Assembly: GCF_024172165.1 (NCBI RefSeq)
Contig: NZ_JAMZEB010000002.1
Location: 5,167,501-5,231,500 of the forward strand
Reading direction: 5' to 3'
Length of the DNA stretch: 64,000 nucleotides
DNA from: Nonomuraea thailandensis
Lineage (GTDB): Bacteria; Actinomycetota; Actinomycetes; Streptosporangiales; Streptosporangiaceae
Shown here: in pieces, positions 16,379-25,027 of the stretch
Layout: each line of letters starts with the position of its first letter
How positions within the stretch are numbered: the stretch's first letter is position 1
Position numbers and translations under genes: made by a program
The notes under the pieces: generated by a model
What the model saw: only the letters and a program-made list of their open reading frames with translations
Told to the model about the DNA's origin: nothing
The model's database searches: none

Positions 16379-17740
16379 GTGAGAAGGACCCTTCCCCGCC
16401 GCTGGGCGTGCCTCGTCCTGGGCGGGGCGCTGCTGATGCCGTACATGATGGTCGGCGTGCTGGTCTCCGGCCTGGTGAGCGGCGAGTCCGCCAACCTGCT
16501 GCTGCCCGTCCAGGCCGGGGTGTTCGCCGCGGTGCTGCCCGTGGTGGCCGCGACCGGGCTGTTCCTGCCGGTGCGCGGGCTGTCGGTGAACGCGGCGCAG
16601 GGCCTGCTCGGAGCGCGGGTGGAGACGCCGCCGCGGCAGGCCGGGCGGTCCTGGCAGGAGCGGCGGCGCACGGCCGCCTGGTTCACGCTGCACCTGGCCG
16701 TCGGCGGGGTGGTCAGCGGCTGCACGCTGGCGATCGTGCCGTTCACGCTGTTCACGCTGGTGCTGCCGGTCACGGGGCGATCCACGCCGGTGCTCGGCTT
16801 CGTCGTCACTCCGGGGTGGAACGCCGTGGGGTGGGCGGTGGGCGGGCTCGTGCTGCTGGGGGCGCTGGTGGCTCTGGCCGCCGGCGCCGGCAAGCTGCTG
16901 GCGCGGCTGGCTCCCGTCCTGCTCGGGCCCACCCCCGCCGAACGGCTGGCCGCCGCCGAGGAGCACGCCCGTACGCTGGCCGAGCGCAACCGGCTGGCCC
17001 GCGAGCTGCACGACTCGGTCGGGCACGCGCTGAGCGTCGTCACCCTGCAGGCCGCGGCGGCCGGCCGGGTCCTCGACCGCGACCCCGCCACGGCCAGGAC
17101 CGCGCTGGCCGCGATCGAGCACTCGGCCCGCACCGCCCTGGAGGACCTCGACCACGTCCTGGGCGTCCTGCGCGACGACCGCGACGCCCGCGACGACCGC
17201 GACGACCGTGCTCATCGGGATGGCCGCCACGACAGCGTCGGCGCCGATCGCGACAGCGTCGGCGGTCGCGCGGCAGACTCACCCGATGAGCACGACCGTG
17301 ATCGCCTCGCTCCTCAGGCGACGCTGGCCGACCTGGGTGGGCTGGTCGCCGCCTCCGGCGCCCCGGTGCGGCAGGAGGTGGGCGATCTGGCCGGGGTGCC
17401 CGCCGTGGTCTCCCGCGAGGCGTACCGCATCCTCCAGGAGGCCCTCACCAACGCGATCAGGCACGGCGAAGGACCCGTCCGCCTGAGCGCCGCCGTCGAG
17501 GGGGACGACCTGCGCCTGGAGGTCGTCAACGGCGGCGGCGGGCGTGCGGCGGGAACGCGCGGCCACACGGGGGACGGCGGCGCGGCACGGGCACGCGGAC
17601 GGGAGCGCGCCCGCACGGGCGGCAGGGGCGTGGCCGGGATGCACGAGCGCGTCCGGCTGCTGCGCGGCGAGCTGGAGGCCGGCCCCACCGAGACCGGATG
17701 GCGGGTATCGGCCCGCCTGCCGCTACGGTCGTCCCCATGA
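16379..17740 (+). CDS. Sensor histidine kinase, NarL/DesK type
   Basis: 453 aa from GTG 16379. Four to five transmembrane helices occupy residues about 10-185 with little extracellular sequence. The dimerisation/phosphoacceptor helix has ARELHDSVGHALSVV and the ATP-binding domain has ILQEALTNAIRHG, ending in GVAGMHERVRLL. Between them lies an odd Asp/Arg-rich stretch (RDARDDRDDRAHRDG, about nt 17170-17310). TACAAT 13 nt upstream of the GTG predicts a leaderless transcript, which favours this start over a longer frame from 16256. The stop overlaps the response regulator by ATGA. Confidence 0.88.
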   Translation: MRRTLPRRWACLVLGGALLMPYMMVGVLVSGLVSGESANLLLPVQAGVFAAVLPVVAATGLFLPVRGLSVNAAQGLLGARVETPPRQAGRSWQERRRTAAWFTLHLAVGGVVSGCTLAIVPFTLFTLVLPVTGRSTPVLGFVVTPGWNAVGWAVGGLVLLGALVALAAGAGKLLARLAPVLLGPTPAERLAAAEEHARTLAERNRLARELHDSVGHALSVVTLQAAAAGRVLDRDPATARTALAAIEHSARTALEDLDHVLGVLRDDRDARDDRDDRAHRDGRHDSVGADRDSVGGRAADSPDEHDRDRLAPQATLADLGGLVAASGAPVRQEVGDLAGVPAVVSREAYRILQEALTNAIRHGEGPVRLSAAVEGDDLRLEVVNGGGGRAAGTRGHTGDGGAARARGRERARTGGRGVAGMHERVRLLRGELEAGPTETGWRVSARLPLRSSP

Positions 17741-18381
17741 CGCTCAGGGTCGTGATCGCCGACGACGAGGACCTCATCCGCACCGGTCTGCGCATCATCC
17801 TCGACAGCGAGCCGGATCTGGAGGTGGTCGGGGAGGCCGCCGACGGCGCCGCGGTGCTGCCGGTGGTGCGCAGGGAACGCCCGGACGTGGTGCTGATGGA
17901 CGTCCGCATGCCCGCCCTCGACGGCATCCGCGCGACCGAGCGCCTGCTCGCCCTGGACGACCCTCCCAAGGTCCTGGTGGTGACCACGTTCGAGAACGAC
18001 GACCACGTCTACGACGCCCTGCGGGCCGGCGCGAGCGGCTTCCTGCTCAAGCGCGCCAGACCGGACGACCTGGTGCGGGCCGTCCGGCTGGTGGCGACGG
18101 GCGAGTCGCTGCTGTTCCCCGCCGCGATCCGCGCCCTGGCGGGCCGCCATGGCGCCTCCCCCGCGCGGGTGCCCGGCATCGACCGGCTGACCGGCCGCGA
18201 GGGCGACGTGCTGCGGCTGATGACCAGGGGCCTGTCGAACCCCGAGATCGCCGCCGAGCTGGTCGTCAGCCCGGAGACGGTCAAGACGCACGTGGGCAAC
18301 GTGCTGGCCAAGCTGGGCGCGCGTGACCGCACCCAGGCGGTGATCGCCGCGTACGAGTCGGGCTTCGTCTCCCCGAGCTGA
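17737..18381 (+). CDS. Response regulator, NarL/LuxR type
   Basis: 214 aa. The receiver domain shows the acidic pocket IADDED, phospho-acceptor Asp in VLMDVRMP and the conserved Lys in GFLLKRARP. The C-terminal LuxR helix-turn-helix (LTGREGDVLRLMTRGLSN, VSPETVKTHVGNVLAKL) binds DNA. It is translationally coupled to the kinase gene by ATGA and is its partner. Targets are unknown; no obvious membrane transporter accompanies the pair, and the next gene is convergent. Confidence 0.93.
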   Translation: MTLRVVIADDEDLIRTGLRIILDSEPDLEVVGEAADGAAVLPVVRRERPDVVLMDVRMPALDGIRATERLLALDDPPKVLVVTTFENDDHVYDALRAGASGFLLKRARPDDLVRAVRLVATGESLLFPAAIRALAGRHGASPARVPGIDRLTGREGDVLRLMTRGLSNPEIAAELVVSPETVKTHVGNVLAKLGARDRTQAVIAAYESGFVSPS

Positions 18382-18385
18382 CCGG

Positions 18386-19249
18386 TTACGGGCGCACGCC
18401 CCCGCGCCGCATGAGCTCGGCCGCGGGCAGCACGGTCGCCTCCGCCGCGCTCAGCCCGGTGGCGGCCAGGGCGCGGTCGACCAGGTTCAGCCCGACCGCG
18501 TATCCCGCCATGTCGGGAATGCCGCGCGGCTCGCCACCGAAGTTGCGCGTGGCGCTGTCGCCCAGCACGTACGCCGGCGTGTGCTGCATCCCGGCCAGAT
18601 CGAAGTCGGCCATGATCAGCTCGTGGGCCCGCTCGTACTCCGGCCCCGTCACCATCGACGACCACGGCCCCATCGCCTCCGGCCCCAGCAGCTCACGCAC
18701 GAACGCCTCGGCCAGCCCCTCGGCGACCACGTGCTCCCCGACGGTCACGGCGACCGGATCCCACACGACGTTGGCGAAGCGCACGAGATGGTGGAACTCG
18801 TGCACCGCCAGCGCCCCGATCCGCCCGATCACCTCCTCCGACGGCCAGGCCAGCAGGTACAGCCACTCGGAGCCGCCGCCCATGCCGTAGTAGCCGCCGG
18901 CGATCTTCATCAGGTGCTCGTGGTCGGGATTGCCCAGCATGAACATGACCTTCACCAGGTCGGGCTGCTTGGCCCCGCCCAGCCGCTCGGAGGCGAGGGC
19001 CAGCTCGCGCCGCACCTGACCGAGCACGTCCCGCTCGATCATCCGCCGCACGGCGGGCAGGTAGCGCGGGTCGTCGGCGTCGGCCCGGAAGCCGCCGCCG
19101 TTGTGGTGGATGTCGACGATGTCACCGGGCATCGGGATCGACGAGCGCGTCGGCGCCATGATCTCCCGCACCGCGTCGGGCCGCCGCTCGAGCGGCTGCT
19201 CCAGCAGGTCCGCCATCGCCGTGAGCGTGTCCTCAACAAGGATTTCCAT
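18386..19249 (-). CDS. DUF2268-type putative zinc protease
   Basis: 287 aa with a zincin motif VHEFHHLVRFA near residue 145 and a downstream Glu in HVVAEGLAEAFV that could be the third zinc ligand, as in DUF2268 proteins. No signal peptide or transmembrane helix, so it is cytoplasmic. The substrate is unknown. TAGCGT 13 nt upstream of ATG suggests a leaderless transcript. It converges on the response regulator with a 4-nt gap. Confidence 0.75.
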   Translation of the reverse strand: MEILVEDTLTAMADLLEQPLERRPDAVREIMAPTRSSIPMPGDIVDIHHNGGGFRADADDPRYLPAVRRMIERDVLGQVRRELALASERLGGAKQPDLVKVMFMLGNPDHEHLMKIAGGYYGMGGGSEWLYLLAWPSEEVIGRIGALAVHEFHHLVRFANVVWDPVAVTVGEHVVAEGLAEAFVRELLGPEAMGPWSSMVTGPEYERAHELIMADFDLAGMQHTPAYVLGDSATRNFGGEPRGIPDMAGYAVGLNLVDRALAATGLSAAEATVLPAAELMRRGGVRP

Positions 19250-19299
19250 GCCGGGGACGCTAAAGCCTCACGCTACGTCAGGCTCAAGCGATTAACGGC

Positions 19300-20073
19300 T
19301 CACAGCGGCGACTCGTCCCCGGGGTCCTCCCCCGGCGACCGCCCCGGCGTGCTCTGCCCGCTCTCCGTCGGCGACGGCGACTGGGAGGGCGACGGCTGCG
19401 GCACCGGCGTCTCCGGGGTCGGCGGCGGCGTCGGCACGAACACCGTCGGCGGCAACTGCCGCGGCTGCTGCTCGTTGTCCTGCCGCCCGAGCAGCAGCAA
19501 CAGCAGGATCGCCGTCACCAGCACGAGCAGCAGCACCAGCGCCAGCGCCGCCAGCAGCACCCGCTTGCGCGTCTCCGTCGGCGGCAGCCGCCGCCGGGTC
19601 GGCCCCGGCAGCGCCGGCGCGCGATCGGTCAGCCAGTACGGCACGAAGTCCGGCCCGTGCGCCTCCCCGATGAACGTCCCGCCCACCATGACAGGCTCCA
19701 GGAACCGCTCGGCCCCCGGCCGCCCCGCCGCGTACGGCACCGCCACCCACGGCGCCCGCCCCCCGTCGAAGGCCAGCACCTCGGGCATGCCCTCCAGCAC
19801 CGCGCCCCGGGGCCGCCCGGAACGCCCCAGCCACCCCCGCATCCCGGACCGCTCCCTGCCGCCCGCCTCGCGCACCGCCGTGATGAACCGGTCCCGCGCC
19901 GCGGCGTCGTAGGCGGCACCCCGGGTGAGCACCGCCAGCGACACGGCACGCCCGTCGGGCGCCTGGCCCAGGTACACGAACCCGGCCGGCGCCGTGTGCA
20001 GGCGCGCCTGCACCACGTAGGGCCCCAGCCGGGGAGGATCACCGTACTGCAGGGGACTTGCCACGTTTGCCAT
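19300..20073 (-). CDS. Single-pass membrane protein with a kinase N-lobe-like domain
   Basis: 257 aa. Residues 11-70 read like the first strands of an actinobacterial Ser/Thr kinase (DPPRLGPYVVQARL, GFVYLGQAPDGRAV, then AAARDRFITAVREA), but the glycine loop is degraded and the VAxK lysine is absent. No HRD, DFG or C-lobe follows. Residues 171-196 are one long transmembrane helix and the last 60 residues are a Pro/Ser/Thr-rich, presumably external tail. It could be a pseudokinase-derived docking domain. It is divergent from the MoxR operon with 55 bp between, so shared regulation is likely. Function unknown. Confidence 0.7.
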   Translation of the reverse strand: MANVASPLQYGDPPRLGPYVVQARLHTAPAGFVYLGQAPDGRAVSLAVLTRGAAYDAAARDRFITAVREAGGRERSGMRGWLGRSGRPRGAVLEGMPEVLAFDGGRAPWVAVPYAAGRPGAERFLEPVMVGGTFIGEAHGPDFVPYWLTDRAPALPGPTRRRLPPTETRKRVLLAALALVLLLVLVTAILLLLLLGRQDNEQQPRQLPPTVFVPTPPPTPETPVPQPSPSQSPSPTESGQSTPGRSPGEDPGDESPL

Positions 20074-20128
20074 GAAAGCACAGACGTGGCGTCGTGCACG
20101 TTTGCGGCGCGTTTGGTGGAATGGCGTC

Positions 20129-21130
20129 ATGAGCGTCGCCGAAGAGTTGCCAGGCGGAACCGACGCGGCACTGCTGCGTCAGAGTCTCGACGAGGTCCGG
20201 CGTGTCATCGTCGGGCAGGACCACATGGTCGAAAGGCTCCTCGTGGCCCTGCTGGCGCGTGGGCACTGCCTGCTCGAAGGAGTCCCAGGCGTCGCCAAGA
20301 CCCTCGCCGCCTCCACCCTGGCCACCGTCGTGGGCGGCACGTTCGCCCGCATCCAGTTCACCCCCGACCTCGTGCCGAGCGACATCGTCGGCACCCGCGT
20401 CTACCACCCCTCCAACGAGAAGTTCGACGTCGAGCTCGGCCCCGTCTTCGTCAACTTCCTGCTGGCCGACGAGATCAACCGCGCCCCCGCCAAGGTCCAG
20501 TCCGCGCTGCTGGAGGTGATGGCCGAGCGCCAGGTCACCCTCGCCGGCGTCACCCACCCCCTGCCCAGGCCGTTCATCGTGCTGGCCACCCAGAACCCCA
20601 TCGAGTCCGAGGGCGTCTACCCCCTGCCCGAGGTGCAGCGCGACCGGTTCCTGTTCCGGGTGCGGGTGCCGCACCCCAGCGCCCACGAGGAGCTGGAGAT
20701 CCTGCACCGCATGAGCGTCAAGCCGCCCGTCCCCGAGCGGGTGCTCGACCCCGACAAGCTGCTGGCCCTTCAGGAGGCCGCCGAGCAGGTCTCGGTGCAC
20801 CAGCTCGTCGCCGACTACGTCGTCCGGCTCGTCATGTCCACCCGCGCCCCCGCCGAGTACGGCCTGGCCGACCTCACCGAGACCATCGAGATCGGCGTCA
20901 GCCCCCGCGCCACCCTCGGCCTCGTCTCCGCCGGCCGGGCCCTGGCGCTGCTGCGCGGCCGCGACTACCTGCTGCCCGACGACGTGCGCGACGTCGCCGT
21001 GGACGTCATGTCCCACCGTCTCATGCTCACCTTCGACGCCCTCGCCGACGGCGTCGACCCCGAGAGCGTCGTCAAGCAGATCCTTCAGGCCGTGCCCCCG
21101 CCCCTCGTCGTCTGGAACCAGAACCGTTGA
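20129..21130 (+). CDS. MoxR-family AAA+ ATPase
   Basis: 333 aa with Walker A GVPGVAKT, Walker B LLADEINR, the sensor region LATQNPIESEGVYPLPEVQRDRFL and a C-terminal lid. MoxR ATPases act as chaperones with VWA partners, remodelling or metallating protein complexes. Start ATG 20129 has a GGTGGA Shine-Dalgarno. It opens an operon of MoxR, DUF58, VWA and two methyltransferase genes. The stop TGA overlaps the TTG start of the next gene. Confidence 0.93.
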   Translation: MSVAEELPGGTDAALLRQSLDEVRRVIVGQDHMVERLLVALLARGHCLLEGVPGVAKTLAASTLATVVGGTFARIQFTPDLVPSDIVGTRVYHPSNEKFDVELGPVFVNFLLADEINRAPAKVQSALLEVMAERQVTLAGVTHPLPRPFIVLATQNPIESEGVYPLPEVQRDRFLFRVRVPHPSAHEELEILHRMSVKPPVPERVLDPDKLLALQEAAEQVSVHQLVADYVVRLVMSTRAPAEYGLADLTETIEIGVSPRATLGLVSAGRALALLRGRDYLLPDDVRDVAVDVMSHRLMLTFDALADGVDPESVVKQILQAVPPPLVVWNQNR

Positions 21131-22068
21131 GCCCCACCACAGCAGAGCAGGCGCTGCGCCGGCTGGAGCTGACCGTCACCCGCCGGCTCGACGGCCTGCT
21201 GCACGGCGCCCACCGGGGCCTGCTGCCCGGCACCGGCAGCGAGGCCGGCGACAGCCGCCTCTACGTGCCCGGCGAGGACGACGTGCGCCGCATGGACTGG
21301 AACGTCACCGCCCGCACGACCGTCCCGCACGTGCGCGACCTCATCGCCGACCGCGAGCTGGAGACCTGGGCGCTGGCCGACCTGTCGCCCAGCATGGACT
21401 TCGGCACCGCCGACACCGACAAGCGCGACCTGGTCGTGGCCGCCGTCGGCGCCATCGGGTTCCTGTCCAGCCGGATGGGCGACCGGTTCGGCGCCCTGGT
21501 CATCCACGACGAGTTCGTGCACCGCATGCCCGCCCGCACCGGCCGCCCCGCCCTCTACGGCCTGCTGCACTCCCTCATGGACGCCCCGCGCGGCAGCGTC
21601 GTGCCCGACCCGCCCGACCTCGCGGAAGGCATCGAGATCCTCTCGGCCACCCGCAGGCGGCGCGGCATGCGGCTGGTCGTCTCCGACTTCCTCGATGCCC
21701 ACCCCGACCTCGACCCCGACGCCGAACGCCCCTGGGAGCGCCCCATCAGGCGGCTGGCGGCCCGCCACCAGGTGCTGGCCGTCGAGGTCATCGACCCCCG
21801 CGAGCTCGAACTCCCCGACGTGGGCCGCGTCGCGTTCGCCGACCCCGAGACCGGGAACGTACGCGAAGTGCACCTTTCGCCCAAGATTCGGCGCGTGTAC
21901 GCGGAGGCAGCCGCCCTGCAGCGCGAGGGCACCCGCCTGGCCCTGCGCCGCGCCGGCATCGCCCACCTCGTGCTGCGCACCGACCGCGACTGGGTCTTCG
22001 ACGTCGCGCAGTTCGTCCTGCGCCAGCGCCGCATGAGCCACCTCGCCCACCGGAGGCCGACCCCATGA
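21127..22068 (+). CDS. DUF58 domain protein (VWA-like MoxR partner)
   Basis: 313 aa. The TTG start at 21127 overlaps the MoxR stop (TTGA), and no other start keeps the conserved N-terminus. The DUF58 motif GEDDVRRMDWNVTARTT is near residue 60, and ADLSPSMDF is a VWA-type metal site (DxSxS). In MoxR operons such proteins are recruited by the ATPase; their targets are usually unknown. The stop overlaps the following VWA gene by ATGA. Confidence 0.88.
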   Translation: MSPTTAEQALRRLELTVTRRLDGLLHGAHRGLLPGTGSEAGDSRLYVPGEDDVRRMDWNVTARTTVPHVRDLIADRELETWALADLSPSMDFGTADTDKRDLVVAAVGAIGFLSSRMGDRFGALVIHDEFVHRMPARTGRPALYGLLHSLMDAPRGSVVPDPPDLAEGIEILSATRRRRGMRLVVSDFLDAHPDLDPDAERPWERPIRRLAARHQVLAVEVIDPRELELPDVGRVAFADPETGNVREVHLSPKIRRVYAEAAALQREGTRLALRRAGIAHLVLRTDRDWVFDVAQFVLRQRRMSHLAHRRPTP

Positions 22069-23012
22069 CGTTCCTCGCCCCCGGCTGGTTGTGGCTGTTC
22101 GTGCTGGTGCTGCTGCTCGTGGCCGGCTACATCCTGGCGATGTTCGCCCGCCGCCGCTACACCGTGCGCTTCACCAACCTGGCCCTGCTCAACCTCGTCG
22201 CCCCCGCCGGCCCCGGCTGGCGCCGCCACGTCGCCCCCGCGCTCTTCCTCGTCATGATGTCCCTGCTGGTCATCGGCGCCGCCAAGCCCGCCGACCAGGT
22301 ACGCGTCCCCCGCGACCGCGCCACCATCATGATCGCCCTGGACGTCTCCCTGTCCATGGACGCCGACGACGTCCAGCCCGACCGCATCAGCGCCGCCAAG
22401 GCCGCCGCCCAGGCCTTCGCCAGGGAGCTGCCCGACCGCTTCAACGTCGGCGTCGTCTCCTTCGCCCGCTCGGCCAACGTCGTCATCTCCCCCACCACCG
22501 ACCACCAGGCCGTCGTCACCGCCATCGGCAACCTCACCACCCGCCCCGGCACCGCCATCGGCGAGGCCGTCTTCAACGCCCTGGAGTCGGTGCGCTCCTT
22601 CGACCAGCAGGCCGCCACCGACCCGCCCCCCGCCGCCATCGTGCTGCTCTCCGACGGCGACAACACCTCCGGCCGCTCGGTGAACGAGGCCATCGAGGCC
22701 GCCCAGCAGGCCCGCGTGCCGGTCTCCACCATCGCGTACGGCACCCAGGAGGGCACGGTCAGCATCGACGGGCGGCCCGTGAACGTCCCGGTCAACAAGC
22801 AGACCCTGCAGTCGCTGTCCGACGGCACCAGCGGCCGCGCCTACGCCGCCGAGTCCGGCAGCGAGCTGCGCGAGGTCTACGAGCAGATCGGCACCTCGCT
22901 CGGCTACAAGCTGGTCAACCAGGAGATCACCCAGTGGTTCATCGTGGCCGCCATCCTGGCCGGGCTGCTGGTGGCGGGCGCCGCGGTCCTGTTCGGTTCA
23001 CGGATCCCGTAA
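22065..23012 (+). CDS. VWA-domain membrane protein, BatA-like
   Basis: 315 aa: two N-terminal transmembrane helices (residues about 8-27 and 57-75), a VWA domain with the MIDAS motif LDVSLSMDADD, a second motif residue region TRPGTAIGEA and SDGDNT, then a C-terminal helix (about 290-312). The VWA domain should face the periplasmic side or be exposed between the helices as in BatA proteins. It completes the MoxR-DUF58-VWA triad and probably forms the membrane end of that system. Confidence 0.9.
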   Translation: MTFLAPGWLWLFVLVLLLVAGYILAMFARRRYTVRFTNLALLNLVAPAGPGWRRHVAPALFLVMMSLLVIGAAKPADQVRVPRDRATIMIALDVSLSMDADDVQPDRISAAKAAAQAFARELPDRFNVGVVSFARSANVVISPTTDHQAVVTAIGNLTTRPGTAIGEAVFNALESVRSFDQQAATDPPPAAIVLLSDGDNTSGRSVNEAIEAAQQARVPVSTIAYGTQEGTVSIDGRPVNVPVNKQTLQSLSDGTSGRAYAAESGSELREVYEQIGTSLGYKLVNQEITQWFIVAAILAGLLVAGAAVLFGSRIP

Positions 23013-23023
23013 CGTTTGGCGAC

Positions 23024-23614
23024 GTGGCCCACTATTTCTCCGAGCAGCCGAGCACCGCGAGCAGGCCGGGCTCCGTCGATCTCGTCCTGCCCGATCTGCA
23101 CCTGCGGCTGGAGACCGACAGCGGCGTATTCTCCCCCGAGCGGGTGGACGTCGGCACGCGCGTGCTGCTGGAGAGCGTTCCGCCGCCGCCGCAGGAGGGC
23201 GACCTGCTCGACCTGGGCTGCGGCTACGGGCCGATCGCGCTGACCATGGCCAAGCGGGCGCCCGGGGCGACGGTGTGGGCCGTCGATGTGAACCGGCGCA
23301 GCCTGGAGCTGACGGAGCGGAACGCCCGGACCGCCGCCCTTGACAAAGTAAGGTCAGTGCATATCGATGAAGTGCCAGATGAAGTGAAATTTCGGGCCAT
23401 CTGGTCTAATCCTGCGATCCGAATCGGGAAGCAGGCGTTGCACGAGATGCTCACCAGGTGGCTCACCCGGCTGACGCCCGACGGCGTGGCCTACCTGGTC
23501 GTCCAGAAACACCTCGGCTCGGACTCCCTGCAGCGCTGGCTCGGCGAGCAGGGCTGGCAGGCCTCCCGCGAGGCCAGCCGGGCCGCCTACCGGATCCTGA
23601 AGGTGACCCCGTGA
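23024..23614 (+). CDS. Class I SAM methyltransferase, RsmC-like
   Basis: 196 aa from GTG 23024, only 11 nt behind the VWA gene. SAM-binding motif LLDLGCGYGPIALTMA, acidic residue in VWAVDVNRRSLEL, and motif IV WSNPAIRIG, close to the NPP(F/Y)H of RsmC/RlmG enzymes that methylate guanine N2 in rRNA. The motif IV is altered (NPAI), so the target base is uncertain. The stop overlaps the next gene by GTGA, tying it to another RNA methyltransferase. Confidence 0.83.
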   Translation: MAHYFSEQPSTASRPGSVDLVLPDLHLRLETDSGVFSPERVDVGTRVLLESVPPPPQEGDLLDLGCGYGPIALTMAKRAPGATVWAVDVNRRSLELTERNARTAALDKVRSVHIDEVPDEVKFRAIWSNPAIRIGKQALHEMLTRWLTRLTPDGVAYLVVQKHLGSDSLQRWLGEQGWQASREASRAAYRILKVTP

Positions 23615-24150
23615 GAAGGCAACTGCGCCCCACCGACGTCAAGCGGCTCAACCGCACCTGGCGCAGGAACACTCAGAACCGTCTCGGCCTGATCATCGAG
23701 TCGGTCACCGGCCCGTTCAACATCGGCTCGATCTTCCGCAGCGCCGCCGCGTTCGGCGTGGACGAGATCTGGCTGGCCGGCAACGCCACCCCGCCCACCA
23801 ACCCCAAGGCGGGCAAGACCGCGCTGGGCACCGAGCGCCTGGTCACCTGGCACGAGGCGGTGCCCGCCGTCGAGGCGGTCAAGGCGGCCAGGGAGAGCGG
23901 CTACGCGGTGCTGGCGATCGAGCTGACCGCCGAGGCGACGCCGCTGCACAGGGCCGCGTTGTCGTGCGACGTGTGCCTGGTGGTCGGCAGCGAGGACCAC
24001 GGCTGCTCCCCGGCCCTGCTCGACGCGGTCGACGGGGCCTGCTACATCCCGCAGGTCGGGCGGGTCGGCTCGTTCAACGTGGCGGTGGCCGCGGCGATCG
24101 CGCTGGCCGAGGCGCGCCGCCAGGAGTGGCAGAATCTCCCTGATTCGTAA
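23611..24150 (+). CDS. SpoU/TrmH-family RNA 2'-O-methyltransferase
   Basis: 179 aa SPOUT methyltransferase. The knot motifs are visible: ESVTGPFNIGSIFRSAAAFGV, VVGSEDHGCSP and IPQVGRVGSFNVAVAAAIAL. It should methylate a ribose in tRNA or rRNA. GTG at 23611 overlaps the upstream stop. Length and N-terminal extension (RPTDVKRLNRTWRRN) fit the actinobacterial TrmH-like group. It is the last gene of the MoxR operon. Confidence 0.9.
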   Translation: MRRQLRPTDVKRLNRTWRRNTQNRLGLIIESVTGPFNIGSIFRSAAAFGVDEIWLAGNATPPTNPKAGKTALGTERLVTWHEAVPAVEAVKAARESGYAVLAIELTAEATPLHRAALSCDVCLVVGSEDHGCSPALLDAVDGACYIPQVGRVGSFNVAVAAAIALAEARRQEWQNLPDS

Positions 24151-24186
24151 CCGAACCGTTCACTCGGGAAGGGCATACTTCAGGAC

Positions 24187-24987
24187 GTGCTGAGCCGTCG
24201 ATTCGCCTTCCTCGACCATCCGGGCCCGCTGGCCTTCGCCCACCGCGGAGGGGCCGCCGAGGGCGCGGAGAACTCCGCCGCCGCGTTCGAGCGGGCGGTC
24301 GCGCTCGGCTACACCTACCTGGAGACCGACGCGCACGCCACCTCCGACGGCGTGCTCCTGGCCTTCCACGACCACACGCTCGACCGGGTGACCGACCGGC
24401 GCGGCCGCATCTCCGAGCTGCCCTACCGGGCGGTCAGGCGGGCCCGCATCGGCGGCGTGCACGAGATCCCGCTGCTGGAGGACCTGCTCGGCAGCTGGCC
24501 GGAGATCCGCTTCAACATCGACGTCAAGGAGGCGGCGGCCATCGCCCCGCTGGCCGAGGCGATCAGGCGCACCAACGCCTACGACCGGATCTGCCTGACC
24601 TCGTTCTCCGACGAGCGGCTGGTGCTGGCCAGGGCCGCGATCGGCAGGGAGGTGTGCTCGGCGCTCGGGCCGCGCGCCGTGGCCGCGCTGCGGGCCGCGG
24701 CGACCACCTCGGGCTACGGGCGCCTGCTGGCCCGGCTCTCGCGCGCCGGGGTGCCGTGCGCGCAGGTGCCGGTGGGCTTCCGCGGGCTGCGGGTCACCAC
24801 CCGCCGCCTCGTCCGTACGGCGCACGCGATCGGCATGCAGGTGCACGTGTGGACGATCAACGACCCCGCCCGCATGGAGCGCCTGCTCGACCTGGGCGTG
24901 GACGGCATCATGACCGACAACGTCACCGGCCTGCGTGACGTGCTGGAGCGCCGGGGGCTGTGGCATCCCGGGCACCTGGCCGCCTGA
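24187..24987 (+). CDS. Glycerophosphodiester phosphodiesterase
   Basis: 266 aa GDPD TIM barrel. The catalytic signature AFAHRGGAAEGAENS is at residues about 17-31, with LETDAHATSDG supplying metal ligands and FHDHTLDRVTD the second catalytic His. It hydrolyses glycerophosphodiesters to glycerol 3-phosphate and an alcohol. No signal peptide, so cytoplasmic. GTG 24187 has no Shine-Dalgarno; TACTTC 11 nt upstream could be the -10 of a leaderless promoter. Confidence 0.92.
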   Translation: MLSRRFAFLDHPGPLAFAHRGGAAEGAENSAAAFERAVALGYTYLETDAHATSDGVLLAFHDHTLDRVTDRRGRISELPYRAVRRARIGGVHEIPLLEDLLGSWPEIRFNIDVKEAAAIAPLAEAIRRTNAYDRICLTSFSDERLVLARAAIGREVCSALGPRAVAALRAAATTSGYGRLLARLSRAGVPCAQVPVGFRGLRVTTRRLVRTAHAIGMQVHVWTINDPARMERLLDLGVDGIMTDNVTGLRDVLERRGLWHPGHLAA

Positions 24988-25027
24988 GCATCATCCCCCC
25001 TTCTCCGTTAAGGAGCGATCCGACACC

